Notes: generated from the letters alone by a model not told the origin. DNA of 64,000 nt from Anthonomus grandis grandis (GCF_022605725.1 NC_065555.1:13654938-13718937), one strand, 5' to 3'. Positions 12,470 to 23,324 are shown, numbered from the stretch's first letter. Translations and numbers: made by a program.

Positions 12470-13080
12470 TTATTAGCAAAAAGCTGAATTTTAAAAGCTC
12501 TCAGTGAAAGAAGTAGTTAATGAAGAATGAATAAAGTTCTGCTACAAAACATCAATTGATTACTTCATTTGGTTATTAAGCAAATTCAAAGTTACACTAT
12601 TCACTTCAAATCAGATTTTTCCATTTAAAGATCATGAAGGCATCTTGAATCACTAATTTCTTCTGATGATAAGTAATTATAAGATGGTAAAAATCGAATT
12701 TGAATGAGATAATTTCTTATTTGTGAAACATGTTTTAAACAAAATAAAACGTCATAAATCTTCAAAAGCTTTAAAGAGTGGATGCTATCATTACTACAAC
12801 ATATCTATCAGTTACTTTTTTAGTTATTGTATAGAATTGGAAAGTTTCTGAATCTTTTTAATTCATATCAGAATTTTTCCATTTAAAGATTATGAAGAAG
12901 TCCTAAATTCCTTATTTTTTCCAATGGCATCTTATTATAAAATATTGAGAATCTTTATGTTCCAACTTGAATTGAAACCAGATATTCTCTTATCTGTGTA
13001 AGATGCTAAAAGCAAAGTAAAATGGTACAATGCTTCTAAAATGGATGCTATAACTGCTAAGAAAATCAGAGCTTTCGCTT
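12470..13080. repeat. Diverged ~255-bp tandem repeat, about 2.5 units
   Basis: The word TTTTTCCATTTAAAGAT occurs at about 12616 and again about 258 bases on, each time followed by A/G-rich CATGAAG or TATGAAG. GATGCTAT occurs at 12781 and 13044 (263 apart), and a looser match lies at 12541. Units are clearly related but much diverged. No coding potential. Confidence 0.55.
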
Positions 13081-14653
13081 GAGAGTTTTCAGGAATTCTA
13101 TAAAACTTTTCTAGAGAACCGAAAATTATATTTTTTCTAAACTTCTAATCTATACTTATAAACATATTCCACATAAGTAAGTGTCATTAAAAATACCACC
13201 AAGGATGATATTTAGCTGCTGACATCACACTTATATGATGAATATATTAAGTAGGAAGGCAAAGGACAGATAAGGATGGTTTCTTTTAATTTTCACAGTA
13301 AATATCCATGAAACTTACTCCAAACAAGGAGTTTGATTCATCTTACTAACTGTCTCCTTTCTATTATGGATTATTGGGCTTTTCAGTTTGTTCCGTTTGC
13401 AGATCTCTCGTGCTTCTTATTTTAAATAACAATTAAGCATTGCATATAACAATTATCATTTCGTATCACCTTGGAGTTTGTAAGGCTCAACTATATTCTA
13501 CTCTATCATGATTATAGAGAAAAAGCTTTAGTAGTATTTCTTATTATAGTATATTCTTCTTATTTCAGTTCTCTTATTGTTCTGGGAATGCAGAAGAACT
13601 ACAACAAGGGAATATTTATAGATTATTAGATGATCATTTTGCATTCCTAAAGATACGAGTATATTGTGTACTTAATGCTTAACCTTAGTTTTGCATAAAT
13701 GATAACTGGGGGTTAATTCACTAAAAAAGTAAAAAATGATTTTACTAGGAATCCGCAAGAACATTTTCCTTTTTTATCTTTTATAAAATGGTCATTTGCA
13801 ATATTAAATAAATAAGATTGAGGCTCATCTCATTTTAAATTTTTCATAAGCTTTGTGTTTGTCTGAAAATGCCACACAAACTAAATAATAACTATAAATC
13901 AAAGAATCATTAAGACTTACATAATTCAAAAAAAAAATAATTTAAAACAAAAACCATATAATGAAATAGTTTTAAAGGTCTGAAAATATCTGGCAAATTA
14001 TATTATATATTTTTAAATAATATATAATATAATTGCTTTGCTAACGCTTATCTTTAAGCCAATCAGATGCAAGAGTAGGAGGCATCAGCATGAGCGTGCT
14101 ACGATTCTTCGATCGACAAGTTTCATTTGAAAAAACATCGACCTTCCAATGGTATAATTTTCCCCAAAGATATTATTTTCAGTAAAAGAGTTATTTGTCA
14201 AATAAAGATGCATATCTTTAAATTAGATTAACCTGTTGGCAAAAAAAAGGGAATTTAAACATCAGATAATCTTGTACGTCAGAAGGCTTTAATATACAAT
14301 TTTTGCAAACTTTTCAAATGACTTTAACTATATTACTCTTTCCAAGACCTCCTAAAACTTCAGATGTAAGGACATTTAAAAGATGTGGGCCATGAATTCT
14401 CACTTGTTGTTTTTTGATGACGTTGTAATGCGTAACTTTAAAAAAACGCATCAAATTCAAATTTAAAGTGCAAAATCCAATGGTTCTCGGTAATCTTTAT
14501 ATTTTTTAGTAATATTCAAAAGATTCATTATCTTATATCAAGACTAAAAAATAGGTTAAGATGCTTTAGATCTTTTTCTATTAATTTTTACAAAACCTGT
14601 TATTAAAAATGAGTGAATAATAAATTCAAGATTTTATTAAAAATATTTTGAAG
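13081..14653. other. AT-rich DNA 5' of the BEL element
   Basis: No gene or transposon protein is recognisable. A base-balanced stretch at 14040-14160 might be unique or conserved sequence. This may be intron of the membrane-protein gene if its 5' exon lies to the left, but I found no such exon. Confidence 0.4.
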
Positions 14654-14658
14654 AATAG

Positions 14659-14928
14659 TGTCTGGTTGTCTGGTCGACAGTTATTTTTGTAAACGCTTGG
14701 CAATACCGCATCCCTTCCATATCACGACGTCACCATGCGCGAGGAGAGCGCCGCGCGAGGTAGAAGTGGGAACGACGGACTCTCTCGTCTTGACTTTCTG
14801 ACGACGCAAGCAATGGCGTCATACTATTTAATTTAATAATTTATACTGTACTTATTACTGTGTTTGGCAAATAAATGTTGTTTTTTAATTAACGTAAAAT
14901 GCAAATAATCTGAACGCCACACACTACA
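14659..14928 (+). repeat. 5' LTR of the BEL/Pao element
   Basis: 270 bp, starting TGTCTGG and ending CACTACA. It holds the promoter and polyadenylation functions of the element. An AATAAA lies near 14869, and a GC-rich stretch at 14725-14765 contrasts with the AT-rich host DNA. Confidence 0.97.
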
Positions 14929-14933
14929 TTTTA

Positions 14934-14943
14934 TGGTCCTTCG
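14934..14943 (+). other. Primer binding site
   Basis: TGGTCCTTCG begins 5 bases after the LTR. It would pair with a tRNA ending CGAAGGACCA, which fits the 3' end of tRNA-Tyr from memory of that tRNA. Pairing beyond 10 bases is imperfect, so the tRNA identity is an inference. Confidence 0.6.
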
Positions 14944-15680
14944 TCGCTGGATTTGACTCCTGAACGGAATTTTACTGCATTTTAACATCCGTACGGGACT
15001 TTCAACGAGGCTTTTACCGCATTTATTTGTGGCTTGAACTGGAAGAAACGCCGACCGCCGACCCAATCGACACAAGTTTGGATATTTTGCCTTTTTGACG
15101 ACGGAAACAACAAGACCGTCTTCTCAGGGAACACCGATTGGTTTTGCTTATTTCACTACAGGTTAGTGCGTTCCTTTCTCACTTTCTTTCCTTTACTTTT
15201 ACAGGCCTCTGTTTGATTTATTTGTTTATTTTTTTAATAAACTTAAACTGCTTTGTATTTGTGTTACTTTATGGTGGTTACTTTGATGGTACTTTACATT
15301 GATTTACAAACGATTTCGTGATATTTGATGCTACTTTGGTGACAAAATTAATACCTTTAACTGACATTTGTTTACGTTGCAATATATTACACATTTGCTG
15401 GTATACTATACCTATTTACACTAATTTCTTTTGGTATTTCACACTCCCTTTGATGGTGATTTCTACTATTTCCATTTTATCAAATTTTGACATTTAATAT
15501 ACCTACTTTATTAGATATTTTACACATTTTTGGTGTTACTTACGTAGGTTTGATAACTTTACATGCATTTTAATTAAGTGTTCTGAGAAACCTATTTAAT
15601 TGCATTGTTTTATTACTTTGCCTCTATTTTGAACAATTTCTTTGAAACTACTTATATATTTGTATTATTAACTATTCGAG
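14944..15680 (+). other. BEL leader (5' untranslated region)
   Basis: This 0.74-kb leader lies between primer site and gag. It should carry the packaging signal, but no structure could be confirmed by eye. It is T-rich, especially after 15200. Confidence 0.6.
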
Positions 15681-18600
15681 ATGGCTGACGCAAGAAATAA
15701 AAGAAAGGCTACTAAAGCTGCTCTTACACGGTTTGAAAACTATTTTCAAGCTATTAAGTCAAACATAAATCTTTCTCAAACTGATTTGGTGGAACTCAAA
15801 ATGCGTGCGCAAAAGGCTGATCAATTGTTGGAAGATTTTAACGCTGCTCAGTTAAAGATTGCCGCTACGGAGACTGATATTGATTTTGATGAACATGACA
15901 GTGAGTCTGAACAATTTGAAAATAAATTCTACCGCATAACATCTGAAGCGAGCAAATTTTTAATTGACCAGATGCAGCCGCAGGTTTTAACTCCAAACGT
16001 GGAATCTAACTTAGCATCTAATTCTAATGATGATTTAGCCAACATTAGACTGCCTCCAATAAACCTTCCAACGTTTGACGGTTCATATGACCAATGGTTG
16101 TTTTTTAGAGACACTTTCATTTCTTTAATACATAGCAATTTCAAACTGACACCAGCCAAAAAATTTCATTACTTGCGCCTCTCTCTAAAGGGTGTGGCCG
16201 CTGAAACTATCTCATCACTTGAAATCTCTGACGCCAATTATGATGTAGCCTGGAACATCTTAAATGAGAGATTCGAAAACAAACAGATTTTAGTCAGCAA
16301 CCATGTAACGGCTATTTTTAATTTGCCATCTTTATCACGTGAATCTGGACGTGGACTTAGAGTCATACTTGACGGCTTACAGAAGCACATGGGCGCCTTG
16401 ACGGTTTTAAAGATGCCCACAGAACATTGGGATGCCTTAATCTGTCATATTGTGACAGGTAAATTTGACAATGTGACTAGAAGAGCTTGGGATTCCAAAA
16501 CCTTTATTGAAGAACTCCCTACTTACAAGGAACTTATAGATTTTTTAAAAGACAGATGCCGAATTTTAGAGTCTTTCGAAAACAGCTCTTTAAGAAACGC
16601 TTCAAACAAAATCGAAAGGCCTCGCCAATCACACCCCAACTTTCACAAAAATACTTCTCAATCCTTTGTTGCTACTAACAGTAATAAAAAATGCACGTTT
16701 TGTCAAAAGGAACATCTCATCTACACATGTCCTCAGTTTTTACAAATTTCTGCTATTGAAAAATTAAATATTGCTAAACAAATGAAGTTATGTATTAATT
16801 GCCTTTCTATAGGCCACACAACTAAAAACTGTAGGTCGTCTGGATGTAGAAAATGTGGAAAATTCCACCATACCCTTCTACATTTCAACAGAACCGATTC
16901 TGGGACTGTACAAACCAATAATAATAACACATCTACCTCTTCTTATTCCAACAGCACTGAGACTGACTTGAAAGACGTAGCCACAACCTCTTTGTCTACA
17001 CATGTGATGCACACTCCTCTTATATACTCACCGTGTAGTTTAGTGGTAAATGAAAAACTTAATTTAAACACTGTATTATTATCCACTGCTATCATCAAAG
17101 TTTTTGACACTACAGATAAGTCACACTTGTGTAGAGTACTCCTAGACAGTGGAAGCCAATCCAATTTCATTTCAGAAAGACTTTTCAACTTGTTACAACT
17201 TCCTATTAAAAATATTAAACATTCTATCACTGGTATCGGTCAGAAAATTGAAACCATAAATTCTAGAGTTTTTGCTAAAGTCCAATCCAATTTTTCTAAC
17301 TTTGAGGCGAACATATCGTGTCTTGTACTTAAATCTATAACTGGAAATATTCCAGCTATATCCTTTGACTCCAATTTATTGCATATTCCCAAAAATATTG
17401 CATTGGCTGACCCCGATTTCAGCTCTGCAAAACCTATTGACTTACTGCTCGGAGCAGAAATTTTCTGGGAACTGATCCATATTGGTCAAATAAAATTGGG
17501 TCGAGGACTTCCAATTTTGCAAAAGACACATTTTGGATGGATTATTTCTGGTCCTTTACAAACTAATCTTAGTTCAAGCCTTTGCTCAAAGACACAGTGC
17601 TTTTTTACAACCTCAATTGACAATCAGTTAACTAAATTTTGGGAGGTAGAGGAATTTCCTAAAACTAAATACTTATCACCAGAGGAAACCTTTTGCGAGG
17701 AACATTTCTCTCAGCACACTTTTAGAGCCCCTGATGGTAAATTTGTAGTACATCTTCCTCTTAAGGACTCCATTGATCGTCTTGGGGACTCGAAGTTGAC
17801 AGCTACAAGTCGTTTTTTAAATCTTGAAGGGAAACTGAATAAAAGCCCTGATTTAAAACGTACTTATCAAGATTTTATAACAGAATATGAAAAACTCGGT
17901 CACATGACCCTATCTGAGAATCAAAATGATACTTCTGGGTATTTTTTACCGCACCACTGTGTGCTTAAATTAAGCTCCACTACAACTAAACTACGGGTCG
18001 TTTTCGATGCTTCCTGTAAATCTGACTCAGGTTTTTCTTTAAACGATTTACTTATGGTCGGACCTAATGTCCAAAACAGTCTTTTCTCAATTCTCTTACG
18101 GTATCGTATACATCCTGTAGTTCTCAGTGGTGACATTGAAAAAATGTATCGACAGGTCTATGTAGCCCCTGAATATCGTAAACTTCAGAGAATTCTTTGG
18201 CGTGCTAATATTAATGAGCCGATTTTAACTTACGATTTGTCCACCGTTACATACGGTACAGCCTCTGCTGCATTTCTGGCTACTAGATCTTTGCAGGAAG
18301 TAGGTAAAATACATGCTAAAGACTGTCCAAAGATTTCTAACATAATACAGCGTGATTTTTACGTTGATGACCTTTTAACCGGCGCACAAACAGTCGATGA
18401 ACTTAGACAAATTAAAGAAGACATCCATGATCTTCTTATGAAGTATGGATTTCCACTTAGAAAATGGGCTTCAAATGAGCCGACCTTAACTTCTGATTCC
18501 TCAATACATTCGATTTCTTTTGATACAGATATTCCTTCTAAAACCTTGGGCCTTTTATGGAATCACATTTCTGACACGCTAGAATATAAAATAGGTCCTA

Positions 18601-20912
18601 TTGAATCTAGCACTCGCGTAACAAAACGTACAATTTTATCATCAATTTCCCAGATTTTTGACCCTCTTGGTCTACTTTCTCCCGTCACAATCTCGGCAAA
18701 AATCATCTTGCAACAGCTGTGGAAGCTTAAAATATCATGGGATGAATCGATTCCAATGGATCTTTTCACAATCTGGTCATCTTACAGGACACAACTTGTG
18801 GAATTGAATAATCTTAAAATACCAAGACTAACTCTTTGCGGTAATCCTACTGAGCTGCAATTACATGGCTTCTCTGATGCTGCGGAGCCAGGTTATGGTG
18901 CCTGCGTGTACCTTTGTTCAAAGGATTCGTTAGGCAATTTTTCGTCTAAACTACTCTGTGCAAAAACTAGAGTCTCTCCACTTAAAGAATTGACTATTCC
19001 TAGGCTCGAGCTTTGTGCAGCATTACTCTTAGCAGAACTAGCTAAAACTGTGTTAGCTTCAATACCCTCTACTTTGGACTCTAAGCACTACTGGTGTGAC
19101 TCTACAATAGTACTTGCCTGGATTAGATCATCTCCTCATCGTCTAAAGACATTTATTGCTAATCGAATAGCTCAAATTCAATCCATAACTAATATTGATG
19201 AATGGAGATATATTAGAACCGCAGACAATCCAGCTGATCTACTTACTAGAGGAATTCCACCTTTAAGCTTGTTAAATTCGACTTTATGGTTTCATGGACC
19301 TCCTTGGCTGACTGAAGATGAGTGGCCAACCGACATAGTAGATTTATCAAATATTGATACTCCTGAATTACGAAATGTCACGTCTTTTCATGTGTCCATC
19401 GAAAAACACACCAATAATGACTTACTTACTTTAATTGACAAATTTTCTAATCTAACTAAACTGGTTCGTACTTTTGCCTTTGTGCTACGCTTTAAAAACA
19501 TCCTTAAATTAAAATCTAAATCTGACTTTTTTAATAGAGAGCTTTCAACTTTGGAAATTGAGAATTCTTTGAATACACTTGTCAGCTTGGTACAAGCTTC
19601 GACATTTTCTGAAGAATTTAAAGCACTGAAGAATAATAATAAGGTCTCTAATAAATCCAAACTCCTTGCCTTGAATCCCTTCTTTGACCACACTCTTAAT
19701 CTTATTCGAGTTGGGGGTCGTTTGCAACAATCTAATTATGAATATCAAAAGAAACACCCTATAGTTTTACCCCCTAAACATAGACTTTCACTTTTGATCG
19801 CACATTCTGAACATATTAAGCTACTTCATGCTGGTCCACAACTTACATTGGCATCACTTCGTGAAAGCTTCTGGCCAATCAATGGCAGGAACTTAATTAA
19901 AAAGGTTTACCATGACTGCTTAACTTGTTTTCGCTTTGTTGCAAAATCGACAAAGTACCTTATGGGTAATTTACCCAAGACACGAATTACACCCTCTAGA
20001 CCCTTTTCTGTGTCCGGTGTTGACTACGCAGGGCCCTTCTCCCTTAGGGATCGCAAAGGACGTAATTTTAGAACTAACAAGGCATACATAGCATTGTTTG
20101 TGTGTTTTGCTACCAAGGCTATTCACCTAGAGCTAGTAAGTGATCTTACTAGCGAATGTTTCTTAGCCGCTTTGTACAGATTCATGTCACGAAGAGGCAA
20201 ATGCATACAAATTTATTCTGATCAAGGGACAACATTCGTGGGTGCATTAAATGAATTAAATGCGTTTCTCAAAGAACAATCTTCTACTATTTCGGATAAA
20301 TTAGCAAATCAAGGTATACAATGGAATTTTATACCGCCTCGCGCTCCACACTTTGGTGGGCTTTGGGAGTCCAGCGTTAAATCGGTAAAGTATCATCTTA
20401 AGCGTGTAGTTGGTAGTTTATCATTAACTTTTGAAGATTTTTCTACAATAATAACTCAAATAGAAGCCTGTTTAAACTCCAGACCCTTATGTCCTCTTTC
20501 TGATAATCCGAATGATCCAAATCCTCTCACTCCTGCGCACTTTCTTATTGGTGAACCATTGACGACGTGCCCACAAGTTGATCTACTGGGAGTAGCAGAG
20601 AACAGACTATCAAAATACCAACATAGGCAACAAATGGTGCAACATTTTTGGTCTCGTTGGGTCAAGGAATGCATTGCAGAACTCCAGATACGTACGAAAT
20701 GGAAGCAGAATTACCCGCAGCTCCTGAAACTAGGCGTTCTTGTGCTCATCATGGAGGATGGATTACCACCATTAAAATGGCGAACTGGCCGAGTGGTACA
20801 AATATTTCCTGGAGGAGATGGTATTGTCCGAACAGTATTAGTAAGGACTGCTGCTGGCGAGTATAAGCGTCCAGTTACGAAGATTGCTGTCCTGCCTATT
20901 TATGATTTTTAA
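15681..20912 (+). CDS. BEL/Pao gag-pol polyprotein
   Basis: One uninterrupted frame of 1743 residues, starting ATG at 15681 and ending TAA at 20910. Domains in order: gag with an N-terminal coiled coil and a DUF1759-like core (about residues 120-290); zinc-knuckle-like Cys/His clusters (C338 to about 400); aspartic protease with LLDSGSQSNF (D489); reverse transcriptase (about 750-960) with FYVDDLL (D896, D897); RNase H with FSDAAEPGYG (D1066); integrase with an HHCC zinc module (about 1375-1415) and catalytic D1448, D1514 and E1563; and a C-terminal DUF5641-like domain. Catalytic residues of every enzyme are present. It would make virus-like particles, cDNA and integration complexes in the host cell. 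No frameshift separates gag from pol, as is usual in this group. Confidence 0.97.
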   Translation: MADARNKRKATKAALTRFENYFQAIKSNINLSQTDLVELKMRAQKADQLLEDFNAAQLKIAATETDIDFDEHDSESEQFENKFYRITSEASKFLIDQMQPQVLTPNVESNLASNSNDDLANIRLPPINLPTFDGSYDQWLFFRDTFISLIHSNFKLTPAKKFHYLRLSLKGVAAETISSLEISDANYDVAWNILNERFENKQILVSNHVTAIFNLPSLSRESGRGLRVILDGLQKHMGALTVLKMPTEHWDALICHIVTGKFDNVTRRAWDSKTFIEELPTYKELIDFLKDRCRILESFENSSLRNASNKIERPRQSHPNFHKNTSQSFVATNSNKKCTFCQKEHLIYTCPQFLQISAIEKLNIAKQMKLCINCLSIGHTTKNCRSSGCRKCGKFHHTLLHFNRTDSGTVQTNNNNTSTSSYSNSTETDLKDVATTSLSTHVMHTPLIYSPCSLVVNEKLNLNTVLLSTAIIKVFDTTDKSHLCRVLLDSGSQSNFISERLFNLLQLPIKNIKHSITGIGQKIETINSRVFAKVQSNFSNFEANISCLVLKSITGNIPAISFDSNLLHIPKNIALADPDFSSAKPIDLLLGAEIFWELIHIGQIKLGRGLPILQKTHFGWIISGPLQTNLSSSLCSKTQCFFTTSIDNQLTKFWEVEEFPKTKYLSPEETFCEEHFSQHTFRAPDGKFVVHLPLKDSIDRLGDSKLTATSRFLNLEGKLNKSPDLKRTYQDFITEYEKLGHMTLSENQNDTSGYFLPHHCVLKLSSTTTKLRVVFDASCKSDSGFSLNDLLMVGPNVQNSLFSILLRYRIHPVVLSGDIEKMYRQVYVAPEYRKLQRILWRANINEPILTYDLSTVTYGTASAAFLATRSLQEVGKIHAKDCPKISNIIQRDFYVDDLLTGAQTVDELRQIKEDIHDLLMKYGFPLRKWASNEPTLTSDSSIHSISFDTDIPSKTLGLLWNHISDTLEYKIGPIESSTRVTKRTILSSISQIFDPLGLLSPVTISAKIILQQLWKLKISWDESIPMDLFTIWSSYRTQLVELNNLKIPRLTLCGNPTELQLHGFSDAAEPGYGACVYLCSKDSLGNFSSKLLCAKTRVSPLKELTIPRLELCAALLLAELAKTVLASIPSTLDSKHYWCDSTIVLAWIRSSPHRLKTFIANRIAQIQSITNIDEWRYIRTADNPADLLTRGIPPLSLLNSTLWFHGPPWLTEDEWPTDIVDLSNIDTPELRNVTSFHVSIEKHTNNDLLTLIDKFSNLTKLVRTFAFVLRFKNILKLKSKSDFFNRELSTLEIENSLNTLVSLVQASTFSEEFKALKNNNKVSNKSKLLALNPFFDHTLNLIRVGGRLQQSNYEYQKKHPIVLPPKHRLSLLIAHSEHIKLLHAGPQLTLASLRESFWPINGRNLIKKVYHDCLTCFRFVAKSTKYLMGNLPKTRITPSRPFSVSGVDYAGPFSLRDRKGRNFRTNKAYIALFVCFATKAIHLELVSDLTSECFLAALYRFMSRRGKCIQIYSDQGTTFVGALNELNAFLKEQSSTISDKLANQGIQWNFIPPRAPHFGGLWESSVKSVKYHLKRVVGSLSLTFEDFSTIITQIEACLNSRPLCPLSDNPNDPNPLTPAHFLIGEPLTTCPQVDLLGVAENRLSKYQHRQQMVQHFWSRWVKECIAELQIRTKWKQNYPQLLKLGVLVLIMEDGLPPLKWRTGRVVQIFPGGDGIVRTVLVRTAAGEYKRPVTKIAVLPIYDF

Positions 20913-20927
20913 AGCCTGGAGGCTTTC

Positions 20928-20938
20928 AAGGGGGGCGA
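20928..20938 (+). other. Polypurine tract
   Basis: A purine run (AAGGGGGGCGA, one C) directly before the 3' LTR. It is the expected primer for plus-strand DNA synthesis. Confidence 0.8.
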
Positions 20939-20940
20939 TA

Positions 20941-21210
20941 TGTCTGGTTGTCTGGTCGACAGTTATTTTTGTAAACGCTTGGCAATACCGCATCCCTTCC
21001 ATATCACGACGTCACCATGCGCGAGGAGAGCGCCGCGCGAGGTAGAAGTGGGAACGACGGACTCTCTCGTCTTGACTTTCTGACGACGCAAGCAATGGCG
21101 TCATACTATTTAATTTAATAATTTATACTGTACTTATTACTGTGTTTGGCAAATAAATGTTGTTTTTTAATTAACGTGAAATGCAAATAATCTGAACGCC
21201 ACACACTACA
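20941..21210 (+). repeat. 3' LTR of the BEL/Pao element
   Basis: 270 bp, identical to the 5' LTR except for one A-to-G difference near its end. It is followed by the target duplication AATAG at 21211-21215. Confidence 0.97.
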
Positions 21211-21360
21211 AATAGAAAACAAAGTATTTCCTTTGTGAATTTATTTACTATGCATATTCAGTATCAGTTACTGAATTCTTTTGATGTAGTTTCCCCTTTT
21301 TTCCCAAAATATACTCTTTAAAAATATATTCCAGTTATACTAATTAAACATTTTTTCCAG

Positions 21361-21435
21361 TGCTGGGAAAACTGTGAGCTTCTACAATCCAACTTCCAAG
21401 TCTGGGGAGAGATGTGCGATGAAAAAGAAATTTGT
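21361..21435 (+). CDS. Exon A of a membrane protein: cysteine-rich module
   Basis: A 75-bp exon of 25 codons, phase 0 at both ends. It is bounded by a T-rich acceptor (TTTTTTCCAG, ending 21360) and a strong donor (GTAAGT from 21436). It encodes a peptide with cysteines at positions 1, 5, 19 and 25, including CWENCELL and WGEMC. Joined to exon B, which supplies cysteines at 29 and 33, it forms a six-cysteine module likely held by three disulfides outside the cell. The signal peptide and any earlier exon are not found here. The spacing recalls the cysteine box of anosmin-1 (KAL1), but the WAP domain that follows in anosmin is absent, so I do not assign that name. The frame, the splice sites and the good fit with exon B make the exon convincing. 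Confidence 0.82.
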
Positions 21436-22379
21436 GTAAGTATTACATTTAAAATGTTATCATTACATATAACCTATTCACAATTTACATGGTTAAGGTT
21501 TGCATACATAAGGTATATACGTATACGTAAGCTTATCAGTTTAATCGCGCCCCTCTTAAGCCTCTCGTAACCTACATTCACCGAATCGATTTAAAAGCTT
21601 TGCAATAAATAAACAAAGATTTCTTATCGAAACGAAACACCTTGGAATACAACAAAATAATTATTGTTGAAAAGTACAAAGGAACAGAGCGGTTGTCGCT
21701 CGCAAATCCTCCAGTTGACACACTAAGAGGAATAAAATTTTCACGACCGATACCTCGGCAAAATACACGACACACGTGCAAGTAAGTTAATTAATTCGTT
21801 TGAAGTACGTTAATTCATTTCCAGGATCGGGCGGGGTTTTGAAAACAAACGAACCAAGTAGCAGTGAGGAAAATAATTCTTTGTTTTAAGGCACAAACTC
21901 GGAGCCAAGATGTTAAAACGCGATAAGCGGGGACAAATATAGGGGTACTTTACATTTTAGTCACTCCACTTATACGTTCAAGTTTATTAGCCCGGTGGTA
22001 TGAAAAATTGTGTGGCGTTTTTTTATGTTATAATGACCCTTATTTAATTTTAACAGAAAAATATTTAAAAAAAACTATGCACGTACCTGGTTTTTGTCAC
22101 CTATCATTCTTGTTTCTGCTAAAGGTACTACTCGGTATTTTTTCTAGCAATAAAGGCTGTAAAGAATATGGAGCATTTTAGGAAGAATAGTAATAAGTTA
22201 GTAGCGGCTATTCAATTAGATTATTAAAATAACCTTCAACAAATTTTTAAAGATATAAAATTAGTTTTTTTCTATGAATGGGAATTTTTCAATAATGTTA
22301 CGATTTTTGTGGGAAAAAATTATAAGAAAAAAAAATATGTAGGATTAATAATATTTTGAATCTCCTAAAAAATATCGAA
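21436..22379. other. Start of the 14.8-kb intron; base-balanced, possibly regulatory
   Basis: 21530-21960 is unusually complex and GC-richer than its surroundings. It has words such as TTAATCGCGCCCC, an E-box CACGTG (21774-21779) and several TTAATTAA/TTAATTC homeodomain-like cores near 21785-21815. No open frame is convincing. This is what a conserved intronic enhancer often looks like, but that is inference. 22000-22380 is ordinary AT-rich DNA. Confidence 0.3.
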
Positions 22380-22760
22380 GACCGTAAATATTACGACAAA
22401 TATTTGAAAAATATCAAATATTAATTGAAAACTTCTGGAATACAATTCAAAATTACTAAATTTTTAAAAAACATGAAAAAAATAATTCCTGTTCCTCGAA
22501 TAAATAAAAATTTAGTTGCCCAGATATTTAGAAAAAACGCCTGGAATAAAATAGAACACATAAATTATGAAAGCTAAATGACGCTAAATTACTGGACGAT
22601 CTAAAAAACTACTGCAAACCCCCGGAAAACCCAAAAAAAAACGCAATTTCTGAAAAAATACCAAAAAGCTCGAACAATGCATGGAAAATGTGGAAACCGT
22701 AAAAAGTTACAAACCGTGGAAACCGTAAATTTCCTACAAAAAATAAACAATTTTAAAAGG
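22380..22760. repeat. Degenerate CTGGAATA-type repeat, copy 2
   Basis: Words such as CTTCTGGAATACAATT, GCCTGGAATAAAAT, AAATTACTGGACGA and GTGGAAACCGTAAA recur every few tens of bases. This is the same style as 5680-5840. It looks like a decayed satellite-like array. Confidence 0.35.
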
Positions 22761-22794
22761 TTTTAAATGCCTAGACTAAAATAAAAAATTACTT

Positions 22795-23200
22795 TTTTCT
22801 TCTTCTTCTTCTTTTTATAATACGACTTAGACCTGTTAAGTCTTTTGCGTTTTGCCTCCTTCAGAGCTCTTCATGTGACGCTGAGCTCCAGCTTTCGTAC
22901 TTCTCTTGGTTGCTCTGTCTGCCAATCTTCGTCAGTTTGTTTCTTGCGACATGACTATCTTAACCCGTATTTCATCTGTGTTGCTTAGCAAATGGTTTCT
23001 CCAGCACTGCGTGTTTTAGCCCAACTTACTATGTCCTGTATTTCTAGTTCTTCTGTGATATCCTTGCTTCTTATTTTATCCCTGATGTGATAATCCTTTC
23101 ATAGAACCTCATTTTTCTCTTAATTTATACATGTTTCGGGCGTAGATATGTACTTACAAGGTACAGTCGACCTTTGGGAAGGGTAAGTGTGACTTTTAAA
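22795..23200 (-). mobile_element. LINE 3' fragment
   Basis: On the minus strand, broken frames read like the C-terminal end of an insect LINE pol (for example RSKDITEELEIQDIVSWAKT near 23080-23020, then a tract ending AKRKRLNRSKSYYKKKK). Only the tail is present. It resembles the element at 61.5-62.3 kb in style. Identification is by eye and tentative. Confidence 0.35.
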
Positions 23201-23324
23201 AATTCTGTCGCTTACGTAGTCGATGTCCTCTATCATTTCAGTGAACCTGAGATGTAAAAGAATACCGACTCCTGAGTAACCTCGTTCTTAATAGTTTCTG
23301 TTTCCTACTAAATGACCAGTCAGA

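Larger units (their letters stand above)
14659..21210 (+). mobile_element. Intact BEL/Pao LTR retrotransposon
   Basis: A complete element of 6552 bp: 5' LTR, primer site, 0.75-kb leader, one long gag-pol frame, polypurine tract, 3' LTR. It is flanked by the perfect 5-bp duplication AATAG (14654-14658 and 21211-21215). The LTRs differ at a single position (A at 14896, G in the 3' copy), so the insertion is recent and every part needed for movement appears present. There is no env-like frame. The domain order protease-RT-RNase H-integrase and the zinc-finger style are those of BEL/Pao. It sits 150 bp upstream of exon A of the host gene, in the same orientation. Confidence 0.96.

Noticed and set aside
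20913..20940. An envelope gene after pol of the BEL element
   Set aside because: Only 28 bases separate the pol stop from the 3' LTR, so no env frame is possible.
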